Assembly (NCBI GenBank): GCA_905250075.1
Contig: CAJNOP010000004.1
Coordinates: 3,471,764 to 3,535,763 of the forward strand
DNA: 64,000 nt
Reading direction: 5' to 3'
DNA from: Rotaria sp. Silwood1
Lineage: Eukaryota; Rotifera; Eurotatoria; Philodinida; Philodinidae
Shown: in pieces, positions 22,801 through 35,600 of the stretch
How the letters are laid out: the number at the start of each line of letters is the position of its first letter
How positions within the stretch are numbered: the stretch's first letter is position 1
Notes under the pieces: generated by a model
What the model saw: the letters and a program-made list of their open reading frames with translations, nothing else
The model's database searches: none
Told to the model about the DNA's origin: nothing
Position numbers and translations under genes: made by a program

Positions 22801-25800
22801 TTATTTAAACCATCCAATCTATTTAAATTTATCTATTGATAACATATCATACATTGTAGCTATCAAAAACAATAGTCATACTTCTGATGAGTAAAGCAAC
22901 ATCCTCAGCTGCGCGTCTGCCATAACTATCGTTTCTCCTTGTTAGGTATCTATCATCAATCTAGTTCTTTGTATTCAATGATAAAATGTGCCATGAAGAT
23001 TTATAGAAAAGTTCCGAAACACTAAGTCTTGGAAGCTACTGTCACATGAATAAATCTAACTATCACGATATTTTCATGTATACTCAAAATAGTCTATGCG
23101 AACACCTCCTTATAATGGGCAGTTGGTACTTATTTCTGGTCTCATTAGTAATAACAACCATTTAAATGTAAGCAACATATGTTTTGTCATTCATATGTAG
23201 GATGAAACAAAACGATATTATGTTTTTTACGCTATAATAAATAATCACGGGACATATATAAAAAGGGAATGGACTCATTGTGCATATTTGAAACAAAATA
23301 ACGCAATATTATACAATAGAAACAATGCTCGGTGTCACATGTTGTCCTTTTTGTATTAAAAGCTAGTAAAATAAAATTATGACAACACATGTTGATTTTC
23401 CTCGGATGTAAAAAAATTGAATAAAGAAATTATTGAAAAAAAAAGAAAAAGATGATCTTGTGCAACCGAAGATAAACCTTCATTAAATGAACATTCTTGG
23501 TCGGTTCCGATCGTACTCATATTAGAGAGGTTTTATTTTGATTGACAAAACAGATTTTAAATTAATTGAAACTAATGTCAAAAGACTGTTGTAATTTCTA
23601 TTCTATTAATTGAACAACGAATTTTTTTTCAAATATCATTTGTTTTTGTGTAAATTTGAAAGAATTAACTTATTCATTATAGGCCTATATGGCATGTGCT
23701 GAAGTTTGGGTTGAATTAACATCAAAAGAATATACGGTGAGATAATCAGAAAGCAAAATTTTTGTTTAATAATTTATTAGTTTTGTAGACACGAGAATTG
23801 AATACAATGTTGGGTGATATTATTAAACATTTAACACCCGATCGTGCTTTTGAAGAATATTATGGAAAATTACATGCAATTATGATTAAGCTGCTATCCA
23901 ATATTCCAGATACTGCATCATTATTTGCTATGGTATTTCCGAGAGAAGGCAAAAAAAAATAGGTCAAATAATCTGATTAATTTTTATCATAGGATAAAAT
24001 ATTACCATTTCTTGATTTATTTCAACGTGAACATGTTCGAGTAGATTTATTTAAATCAATTTTATATGCGTTTATTAATAAGTTAGTATACGTAAAAAAA
24101 ACAAAATCATTTTTGAATTTTGGTTTTTTTTTGTTTCATTGAAATTTATTATTCTAGAAATCCACAAGAAAAAACAAATGATCCTGTATTAATAGCTGCT
24201 ATGATGCATTGTGCTAAAAATGTTCATGATACACTTGGGTTTGTTTATTTTTAATGTAAAAACAAACAAAAATTATATTGAAAAAATTTTCTTTTTTCAT
24301 TTAAGAGCTTTGACAAATGATGATGAATTACGTGAAGTTAGTGGACTTTTATCTTCATTAATACGTAAAGTTGATTATGGAAAAGATGTTGAACAAGAAC
24401 TTAAATTTTGTGTAGAAGCTCGTGGTGTATTTGGTTATTTAGATTCAGTTACTATCACACTTATACAGGTAAATATAGAAAAAACATCAATTCAATAATG
24501 TGATTAAATAATTGAGAATGACTTTTTAGAGAAAAATTATTCTTAAATTATTGTACGCATAGATATGTTTAAAAAACAGACATTGACGATAAAAGAAATT
24601 ATTTCACTGTGAAGATAAAGAATAAGCAATAGATGATCCATTCACCATGAATAATATAAAAATTGAATTTATTATTAATGAGATTTGAAAGCTAATTATT
24701 CCACGAGTTATTTCGGAGGTGTATGTATAGTTAGATATTTGAAAAAGTGACTATTTTTGGATTGAAATTAGATCTTTCATTTCTAGAATCATGTTAAAGT
24801 CACTCATTCCTATTGTCGAGATTTCATTCAGATGATGGAAGGTATAACAAAAGCTTCAGTTTTCTATCTTTTATCGATAAGAACATATTTGAAGACAATC
24901 ATAGTATGCTTTTTGGTTGAGTATAAATTCAAATGAAGCTTGCAATATGAAAATCATATTATTTACGAGATTTTATTGAAAATAAAATAATTATTAAAGA
25001 AAAAAAAACAATTTAAATGTTAAGACTATGATTGAGTCAAAAATGATCCAAGTTATCATGGAACATGTAGCTTTCATATCCATAATCAAAAACTGTTGAA
25101 AAACTACTGTTTACATAGATAACATCCCAGTAATATATATCAATATAAAGATCAATCTATGTAATTAAATAAAAAAGAAGTTTTTAATTTTTTTTGAAAA
25201 AACATTGTTTTTGAAATCTCAGACAAGACAAAATGAAAAGAGGTTTACTCTTTTTCGAATTTCTAGCTTCTTAAAAGCTATACACATTATTCGACAACTA
25301 TCTCAAATGGATCCTTTATTATTCCAAACAGATAGTTTCTATGAATGAGTCAGTATCATTATTTCCATCAACTTAATTAAGTATTAATCATAACTAAAAA
25401 CTGAAAATTCAAATAATCGAATCTTCAACATCATACATTAAAAACATCATATCTTTTCCTTTTCTAATAAACCTAGTCTTTTGTTTTTGAATATTACATG
25501 ATAAAGTTTATTAAATTATTTATTTATTCTATAGAAAGTAAATACATTAGCTGTATCAACACATCGTATTGTTAATGGTGTACATTCAACTGCAACATCA
25601 TCTTTTATACGTGCTTGTATGGCTTTTTGTTATATATCAATACCATCATTAGAACATCCTTTAACTAAACTTCAATTATATACATTATGTGCACAAACAT
25701 CATATTTAAATCAAAGTCTTTCACAAGGTTTGAAAATATCTATTAAAAATAAATTTCTTCTTATTATTTCAAAAATATTAATTTAGGTGATGGTTTTCTT

Positions 25801-28096
25801 AAAATGGCTATAACACTTTTATCGGATTTTCCAAAACAAATTGAAATAGATGGAAAATTAGTATCAAGTGATAAACATTTGTATGAGTCAATTACAAATA
25901 TAATGTCAACACTTGTTGTTGTACCTGTATGTAATTATAGATTGAAAACAAAAAATGACAAAAAAAATATATATATTCGAATGTTGTTTTAGGATAATCC
26001 AGATGCAGGTGTTTTATATCTTGCTCATGGTTTAAATAATGTTATTAATCAAATGAAATGTTTTGATGATACAAGTGAAACACGTGTTATGCTTTTTATG
26101 AATATGTTATGTCTTATTTCAACTCAAATTCAAACATTTTTACCGTATCATATTCCAAAAAGTAAATTCATATTTTAGAAATATAAAAAATAAGCCATAA
26201 TGAATCGGACGAAATGCAAATGAAATTTTCTTCTTATATAAATACATTTATATACCAAAACATAGAGAATTTTAAGTTTTATAAACCTAAAATCTTCACT
26301 TTTACGAAGAATATTTTGTTATTGCACTAGAATCCAAACATTTATATATCCTGTATATTCCAACTTAGAGATGTGCGAGTCAAGCTTTTTTTGGTTTCGA
26401 TAAATTTAATATAATCCTTGTCCTAGTCCAATCTCGACAATTTCTTTTCTAGTGGTCCCGTTTTATAGAAAACTTTTTCAGAATATATTCATACCATGAA
26501 TTTTATTCTGATTCATATGATTTATAAAATAATTTGCTTAACACCACAGAATATTTTCCTATAAACTTGAGTTCTTGCTCCGCCAATGTTTGTTCGTGTA
26601 GTTCGAATCTTAGCCTCAGCAAATTTTCTTTCTTTAGTCTTGTAAATCTCTATTCACACTGCGACACATCATTGTTCGTGCTTTGCAAAAAAATGTTGAA
26701 GGTATCGAAAGCAAAGAATTTTATATTTAACGATAGAGAATTTCGTTCTAAATTTGACTAATCTACGTTCAGATACCCAAACTTTATTGGAGGATTGAAT
26801 ATATCCTTCATAGTAATTATGTCAGGATCTTTTTAAAAATAAAGTTGTCTTTTTTTGAGTCAAATTCCAGTTGCTAAGTCTATTTTTTCAATATCGATAA
26901 AATGTAGAATTTAGTTTTCCACAACACTATATGGCTGGTGAACCGCAGTACGACATGTCACTGAGTACACCCTAAAATGGATATAAAATTTTGGTTTTTT
27001 TTTTAATATTTCTTGTGTTCTGAGTTTTCACATTCAACAGTTGTTTGATATTTTGAAGATAGATAATTTTATCGAGAATATTTTATAACGAGAACAAATG
27101 AAATGCTTAATATGATTCATTGCTCAGTATTATATACGAATAATCATTTAACAAATCCAACTATCAGTATAAAAATGAGTGTTCAGTAATTATTACATTT
27201 GCTCAGTTAACTAATTCCTTATTCAGTAAATTAATAATATGTGGTCAGGGGTGTGGATGTGGGTGCTCCTGTTAGGAAGGCAGACGCAGACACATACACT
27301 CATAAGCGCGACACACCCACACCATACCCTTAAATACGGAACTGTTAAATTAATTACTTAGCATGTAATAAAAAACATAGTGAAAAAGTGAAGTGTATAG
27401 TTTTGTAAAACTTGAAATTCTTCTTTTTCGATATATAAACGAAAATTATTGTATGAATAATAAATGATTGAAAAATTGCATTTACAAGTAAGCCGATTCA
27501 TACTAGTCCATCCGTTATTTAATGATATTAAGAAGACTTTGTTTTTGTTGTATAATTAGTCGAATCAAATGATACTTTATATGGTAATGATGAAAATTTT
27601 CTTAATGAAATGCATCAAAGATTAAGTCGTATTTGTGAACAAATTATACAAACGCTTAAAGATTTAGCAAATACAGTAATAACTGTGAAAATAGTAGAAA
27701 TAAAATGTATATATATGTTTTTTTTTATACATAGAATCCAAAACGACAATCAACATTAGCACTTGAATTTTTCAATCGTTTAATTGCACATGGAGATTTA
27801 AATCAACCAAAATGTATTAAATTTGCTGTTAATCTTTGGAATTTAGCACAAAAAAATCTGAATCCAGATGCACAAAAACTTGCTGTAAATAAAATTCTTG
27901 ATTAGATTAAACATAATTCTTTGTTTCTTTTATTTAGAAACGTATTTTAACTCATATTGAAGCTCGTTCTGTTCATGATCAATCATTTAAACGTTTGTCT
28001 GAACTTATTTCAGGTACTATAAATGATACAAGTCGATTATTATCTCGATCATCATCGTCATCCAATTTCATGCAACCACTTAATGCTACTGATTGA
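19854..28096 (+). CDS. VPS35L: VPS35L, retriever/Commander subunit, complete, 22 exons
   Basis: Exons: 19854-19967, 20031-20313, 20381-20445, 20497-20622, 21281-21365, 21424-21480, 21538-21685, 21759-21852, 21927-22180, 22430-22544, 22619-22738, 23683-23736, 23789-23932, 23993-24081, 24158-24238, 24306-24468, 25535-25727, 25787-25926, 25993-26161, 27560-27675, 27735-27884, 27938-28096. All phases agree and give 972 residues, against about 963 in human VPS35L. Landmarks shared with the family include [10 protein letters not shown] and FEPWSSKKG in the N-terminal tail, [65 protein letters not shown], and [13 protein letters not shown] with [14 protein letters not shown] near the end. VPS35L is the helical scaffold of retriever (with VPS26C and VPS29), which recycles endosomal cargo such as integrins. 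At exon 3 three tandem acceptors (TAG, TAG, CAG) would vary the joint by one or two residues. Confidence 0.95.
22739..23682 (+). other. VPS35L intron 11 (0.94 kb)
   Basis: The donor is GTAAAA at 22739 and the acceptor CATTATAG ends at 23682. The content is AT-rich and I recognised no gene or repeat inside. Confidence 0.7.
24469..25534 (+). other. VPS35L intron 16 (1.1 kb)
   Basis: The donor is GTAAAT at 24469 and the acceptor CTATAG ends at 25534. It is AT-rich with no supported gene or inverted repeat. Confidence 0.7.
26162..27559 (+). other. VPS35L intron 19 (1.4 kb) with a GC-rich imperfect palindrome
   Basis: The donor is GTAAAT at 26162 and the acceptor ATAATTAG ends at 27559. Most of the intron is plain AT-rich sequence. 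At about 27247-27335 there is a patch of much higher GC whose left side (GGGGTGTGGATGTGGGTG) pairs imperfectly with its right side (CACACCCACACCATACCC). This could be a decayed hairpin element. The open frame at 26534-26761 has no family support. Confidence 0.6.
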
Positions 28097-29668
28097 TATT
28101 ACCAAATATTTTGCAATAGTGATTCTTTTTTTTTTTGATAGTTGTAATTGTTCGATTTTTTTCTTCTGTTGAAACACATGTAATTGATTAATTTATTTTC
28201 TTATAATATAAAGACTTCTTTTTTTAGATCAATTTTATTTAATCACTGTGTTTTTTTTTGTTCAAGTTTTGAATAATTTACATTTCTATTTATCAATAGG
28301 AATTGTTTATTATTCGAATGATCACTAATATTTTGATAGAGTAATTGCATGTTTAAAAAAAAAATCAAGTTTAACCTTTTCGTTATCAACGACGCATATA
28401 TATGTCACGAGTTTTATCACTACGTGAAACTAACGCAATTGACCATAATAGTTTTTTTTTTATAAACACTCGCATAAAAGCAAACGTCAGACAGTAGAAA
28501 CTATCACGTCATCAATTGGTTATGACGCATGTTAGAGTCATTCCATAAATAGTAATAAGGACTTTTGGGACAAATTATTTTTGTCTTTCGTATATCAGTA
28601 ACCAATTGGTTAATTAATGGACGTTTTAGTTGAGATCTTAGTGCATACAGATTTTAACCGATACACGGATCGATGGCTGAAAAGTCTCAATGTTTGTTGT
28701 CAGATAGTTTTCTGAGAAATTTTGAAATAAAAAAATAAAAAATAAAGATAAAGAACATATAGGAAAAGAAAAATGGACAAAACCACAAGTGACAACGCAT
28801 CTTGGATAGAAGACGTTTAGTGTTGTAACAGTGCTAACTGGAATTTGCAATAAATATTTACAGCAGCGGCGGTCGCTCAATCGATCGTCTTACATTGTTA
28901 AGTGTACATCTAATAACACTATTAATGGTCATATCATGGATTAGCAATGAATTTTCAAGGATATGTCACGTAATAGACGTAAATGGATATTTGTTTTCAT
29001 GCCCCGAAAAAATATATTCTTTAGCAAATAGTTTCAATGAAAAGTGTTTGTTTAATTTTAATCAAAAAAAGAAAGTCAATAAGTCTCATTGAAGAATATC
29101 ACTTTATCTACATTAAGTAAATGGAATAACGCTTCATGTATATTCAGGGCATTACTGTTACTTGATCATAATTTCGATTATTTTTGTTTAGGTCTCATAA
29201 AAGATACTAATCTATTGAATAGACTGTAGATAATCGATCTGAACTCTACTTGCTTTGTTTTTCTTATTTAATGAGACATACTTTGCAGTTATGTAATGTA
29301 TGAAATGTCTTGAGTATTTGAGAATTTCAACTTAATTGTGAAGTAAATCATTGTCGAAAGATTCCTCGAAAGAATGGAGGATCTTTTTATTTTTTTAAAA
29401 TTATGTCTCTATTCATAGTTCTCTGGCTGGTTTAAAAATAACATAATTTTTTTTTATTGTAAAGGAAACCTCACATAATACTTATTCTATATTAATCAAA
29501 TTAAAAACAAAAAACAATTTCATTTTAACACAAAACTATTATTATTTTTTCTTAACATAATTCTAAAATGAACACAATAAAAGAAAGAATGAATAAATAA
29601 TATTATTTTTTTTTTCTGTCTATTTTAATAATAGCACCAATTCAATTTGTTTTGTTATTTGAATTTGT
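28097..29668. other. Convergent intergenic region between VPS35L and the F-spondin-like gene
   Basis: Both neighbours end here. T-rich runs follow the VPS35L stop. The palindromic segments ACCAATTGGT near 28600 and AATTGGTTATGACGC near 28514 are noted without a function. Short ORFs at 28638-28880 (minus) and 28895-29092 (plus) lack splice or family support. Confidence 0.55.
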
Positions 29669-32600
29669 TTAACATGGTATAGCTGTTTGACAATATCTTG
29701 TTTCTTTTAATGGTCCACATCGTTTGCCACCATTACGTGCACGACGTACAGGATTACGTGTACGTGTTTGTATTGCATCTTGTCCACAACCTGTACATGA
29801 AGACCATGTACTCCATTGACTAACAACACAATCAGTTGGTGCTAAATAAAACGAAACAAAAACAAATAATTAAAATGTATAACTAAAAAGAATCTTAAAT
29901 AAATACGTACGACAAGGACTTAAATGACATGGTTGAGTTTCTTCAAGTGGTAATGATTGACAATGATATTGATCAACTGCTCTATGATTATTCAATAATG
30001 TTCGCATACGGCGTCGGATACCATTACGACCACATGTTACTGAACATTCACTCCATTCACTCCAAGGACTCATTGGACATGATAAATCATTACCTAATGA
30101 AGAAAAATGGATTGTTTATTTTCCACATGTGTTTGTTTTCACACTTACTTTGAGCCACAAAATTATTACAAATAGTTTCACATTCCATTTTATCAGCAAA
30201 ATTATTTTTATTATTACCACGAGCAGGACATGCACTATTACCAGCAAATGGTTCACATGACATACTGGTTTTATTATAATAATATCGTTGTAATCCACGA
30301 CATCGATTATCTGCAACTGGCTCAGACATACATCGTTCTAAAAAAAAGTGAATAAATTTTATTAAATGTTTGTTTTTAAATAATTCGTCAGGAAAACAGT
30401 TGACTCTAGAACATTAGAATTTGAATGAAATTAACTAGAGCTAGCAAATTTTTCTAGGACTAATTAGTTTATTGAGTTCTATCATTAAAAATATTTCGTA
30501 AATAGCTCTGAGAAAGTAAGAAATATTCTGTAATGATTATAAAATATATCCTAAAAATTCTGAAACGATTTAAAATTTATTATTCTTGCTTTTGACTGAA
30601 ATAAACTCTGCAATTTTGGCAGATAATTGTATTTATTTAATTCTAAATAGCTCCGAATTTTCAAGTCTATAGCTTTTACTACAATTGAGAAACTGTATCG
30701 ACATTATTGTGTTCTAATATTTGGAATTCTCATATAACCTAAATTGATGAATTTCTTAGGCATTTATTTTTATCAATCTGTGAATGGAGTTTATCAGACG
30801 ACACCTCTAGTATTTACCATTAGACAATGTACTTTACTAGAGACAGATATGCAAAACTCATTCGAAATATTGTAATAGAAAATGTAGCTAAAGAATTAGA
30901 CGAATTACGAAATGCAATTAATCAATATGATGAAGATCATAAGGTAAGTATACAGTTGACTTTGAATGCCATTAAATAAATTTTGATGGATTGAATTAGA
31001 TAGAAAAATTCGGCGGCAAAATCAATTGATGTTAGGTCTATAAGAAACATTGGGCGTGAATATTAAAATAAAACTTAACAGGACAGAAATATAATAATAT
31101 TGAACAACTGAAAAATGACATTGACAAGGAGAATGAAAAAAAACGTAGTGTCGTTTTTATGGAAACTGATGATAGATAAGATATCAGTACAGTTAAAGTT
31201 AGTAATCCATCATCGTGATAATCAAATATACGAATATTGATAACTTGATATGAGTTTTTTCTTTTATTTTCATTTACAAATAATAATCAAGCAGAGTGAG
31301 AAAATAGTGTATGATAGGACTTGTACAGTTTTCCAACCATAGTAAAAATCAAAAGCAAAGCACTTAGAAGTTATTGGCTGCTAAGTAGGTACAATAATCG
31401 GTCAAGCTTGCAAAAATTTTGTTTTGACTAAATGCCAAAATGAGAGTAGTGTCACATATCCAAGATTTTGGAGATGCCACCACATGTCCCGTGGGAGATG
31501 CCGTGTCTCCAGCGGGAGACGCGACACCCACACTCGAGAGATATGGTCATTCACCACTGGAGATGTAAGATCTCCTTTAGAGATGCGTATCCCCCACACC
31601 CACAACCGCATCTCTCGCGCGAGATACGGCATCTCCCGCGGGAGACGTGGTGGCATCTCCAAAATCTTGGATATGTGACACTGCTGTAACGCGGAAAAAC
31701 GTACCACATAGGATCTTACTTTTCGTATACGAATTCTTTATCACAATACTTCTCATGCTTAAAACTTTGAAATTCGTTTTTTTTTTTCATTTTTAATAAC
31801 GTATGTCTATCGTCTATAAATTTAAAAAATCCACGTGAATTGATTAATATTAACATTTTTGTTTTCAAGAAGTTTCTTATGTTGATAGAATAAAATGTAT
31901 CTCTGAACGTCTTATAATCAAAGATATTATAATAAAACTACCTTTATTTCCATTAGTATCACATTGAGCAGACTTTGCACCATGACATTGACGTTTTTCA
32001 ATTAAATGAACGTCTTTACATTTTTGATCATGATGTGAATTTTCATTGATATACCATCGGCGTCTTTCTGTTATACCTTGACCACATGATACTGAACATG
32101 GTGAAAATGATGACCAATCTGTTACAGCACATCTATATCAAGAGAAAATAAATCATTTAAAATGTTTTATTTATTTAGTTTTTGATAAAGCCAACGTACG
32201 GTGCAACTTGTTGATGTTCATCATCACAATCATCACCTATTCTTGAATAACACATTTCACTTTCACTTAATCGTTCATTACATCCATGATGATTAGCATT
32301 TTTATACATTCTAAAAACAAATTTAAATATTCATATAAAAAATTTTTTAATATTCAAATAAACCTTGTTCGTGTTCTCAATCCATTTCCACATTTAACAT
32401 TACATGGACTCCAATCTGTCCATGGTGATGTCATACACCGTAAATCAGATGATTGTTCATCTAAAACCATCAAAAAAAATATTTTGTATAAATATAATCA
32501 GTAGAGAACAAAATTACCAAGTAATTCTATATTTGTTTTTGCAATATCTTTTTCACTTTCAGTTTCACTCATACGACTTAAATCAACAAAATTTGAACCA

Positions 32601-35600
32601 AAGTCAATAGCGGGTGATGTTTCAGTATGTTGTGGTCGACCATGTGGACAAGCTACACCTTGTGTCATAACTCGTTTAATACTTATTTTAGCAAATGGAG
32701 GTGGTTGATTGCCTAAACAATGAAAAATTAAATGTTAGCATTTTATTTTTATTTTTGTAATTAAATTCATACCAAAAAATGGTGATCGATTATCTGTTAT
32801 GTTACTTGAAAGAATTGGTGCAATTGGTTTACGTTGATTCTCTGGTCGTTTAGGACCCTAAATAAATAAAATTTGTTTTTTTTTACGTTATTCTAACAAA
32901 AAAAAATGATATCGTTATTTACATCATATCGAACACCCATATCAGTTCCAGCATCAATTGGATGAAGTAATTCGTCATAACTATCTACCCATGTACAATT
33001 TGGCAGACATAAATCAAGGCCAGATACACCTATAAATGATAATAGTAAAATAAAACATTGAATTCAATAGATTTCTACCAGTAATCCAATCAGGTGATGG
33101 TCCAAGCATAGTAACAAATGATAAGAAATGATGATTTCTTGAAGTTGTAAAAGCACCTGTAGTTGATTTGCTTACATTAACTGTCCAAAGACCAGGTACA
33201 ATCATTAAATTACGAATAACACCAAATTTAGTCTAAATGAATATTTTTTTTTTCAAACTGTTATGTAAAAAGTACGAAGAGATTTACATGATTTTTTATT
33301 TCTTTTTGCATTGTACCAATTGCTCCCCATTCAGCTACTTGTTTAAGACCATCACTTGCAAAATCACCATAGTTCCATACTATTCAAAAACAAAATAAAT
33401 AATATATATAACATATATATCCTGAGAAATAAATCGCTGTAGTCGATATATGGACTATGTCTCTAGCATATAAGAGAAATCATATATTCCGATACCGCTT
33501 GGAATTCTCTACAAGCCTGTATATTTTGTATTAGGCTTGCGTTGAACGATTGAACGATATTCCGAGTACAGAAAAAAATACTTTCATCTTCAGATTTTCA
33601 CACATTGCTTTTTATGGCTTCTTTTTTTTTTACTATGAATTAAAATGTGTTATGAGTTATAATTATGTCTTTTAAAAAAATTAATTAAAAATTGCGGTTG
33701 CGCGTGAAAGTCTGCCTTGACTTACGATTATTTACTGGCAAACGTATCAAATCTTTTTTTTTATTGCATCTACATCTTCACATTCCTATGAATTGTATGT
33801 TATAGTCCTTCAAGTGTTTTTTTCGTATAATGATTATACAATCTCATACTCCATAGTAGTAAGATTATGACTGAAAGACGAACAACTATGCATACAATAA
33901 TATAGAGAATGTTAGAGAGTTTCACATACTATCCGAAGTTATGATTACTTTTTTAAAAAGATCTTTCTATACTCATAATAGAATTCAATTAAAACCAAAG
34001 AAGTTGTAAAAATGCAGTTTGTGAAAATCTGAAGACAAGAATAAGTCTAATATTAAATACACAGAGTCGTAGAGAAGTTCGAGCACTATCAGAACATAGG
34101 ATTACTCTTTTTTTTGTTTTTTTTTACTGAAGATATAAACAAAATAACGACTACAACTATTTGCTTCCAGAAATATGTATATCATTACATGAATATTCTT
34201 CATTGTGAACAGCTCCAATTATATCAGACCAATGAAGAAGATGTTCTATAAAGGAAATAAGAAAAAAACATATGTTAAATTTCTCTAGAAATATTTCTAC
34301 CAGGTGGCCAATCTTTTGGATGTGTTTGTTTTGACCAAAGACCATGAAATATAAATTGAAATTTCGCTTCGTCACATGCACAACATGAATGTCGAGGTCG
34401 ATGAACTGCTTTCGGCATATCTAGGTTAAAACAAGATATTTTTCATAAAATGTTCCATTTTCTTAATCTAAACTAACTCATCATCATCATTTCTTTCTGT
34501 TTATTTTTCGAATGATTATCATCACAATCAAGTGTACATTGTCGTTGTTGTTCCAAATGTTCCGTACATTGAGCCATCATAGCTGCTCGTTTATCTGCAT
34601 ACATTCTTGTTCGAACTTGTGTACCTGGTCGATGACATGTAGCATTCATACATGATGACCATTCACTCCACATTGAAACAAGACAACGTGGATCATGAAC
34701 CACTATAATAGCCGAAAAAATTTAAATTAAAAAAAAAAGAAATGATCATATAAGTTAAAACAACATACTTGATTTTTGATCATGAATAAGTTCATCACAC
34801 ATAGCTTCACATTCTTCATTTGTCATAAAATTATTTTCATTCCCTATTGAAAGAAAGATTTAATAAATGAAGAAACATTTATGAAATATTTCATCAATAC
34901 CTCTACATCCACCATATTGAAATTTCGAACATTTACGTGTTGTTACATCAAAATAGAATCTATCAATAAATTTAGTACATGGACCTGGTTCAAGTGGTTG
35001 CATACATTTATCTAAATACAAATACAAAAAAAAATAAATATTTTCTTTTTAAATTTATTTTAACATACGTTTTTTTTCAGCTGTTTCCATACTTTTAATC
35101 ATTGCTTTTCGTGTATCGGATAAACGATGCATTTGTGCTGGATCACAAGGCACTTCACAATCACGAAATTCTTCTAATGGTTCCGCACAGAAGCCCATAG
35201 CTAAAAATTTTACTTTATATGCACGAAATCGAACTTGTGTTCCACGTCCACAAACAGCTGAACAAGCACTCCATTCTGACCATGGTAATGTCATACAACG
35301 TGTATCTTTACCATCCTCTAAAGAACGAAATATATTTTAAAAAAACAAAATTAATATAATTTATTTTTCTATATTATAACCTGTTCGTCCACGTAATAAA
35401 ATATCGCATGTATCTTCACATGCATCACGTGTAAGAAAATTATTATCATTAGCACCACAACCACTATAATCAAATTCAAGACATTTACTCATATCCAAAT
35501 TAAAATAAAAACGTCGTTCATATTGTGTGCATGAACCAGTTTCAAGTGATTGCATACATATACGTTTTTTTTCTATCATATCTGTTAAACGGCCTTGTTC

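Larger units (their letters stand above)
30349..31941 (-). other. 1.6-1.8-kb intron of the F-spondin-like gene (hosts other features)
   Basis: The intron lies between the exons ending at 31942 and starting at 30337 (minus-strand order). It separates TSR6 from the third Kunitz domain and is far longer than the gene's usual 50-80 bp introns. It contains a spliced plus-strand ORF candidate (30827-31179) and a GC-rich hairpin element (31448-31682), which explains much of the expansion. Confidence 0.75.

Noticed and set aside
31402-31707. Overlapping ORFs of 73-101 codons on both strands
   Set aside because: They arise from the GC-rich palindrome, which reads similarly on either strand; no independent support.
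34473-34703. Reading the TSR4 exon to its stop at 34473 as the end of a separate gene
   Set aside because: A GTTAGT donor four codons earlier and a CCTAG acceptor join it in frame to the second spondin-N domain, and the phase matches the paralogous junction.
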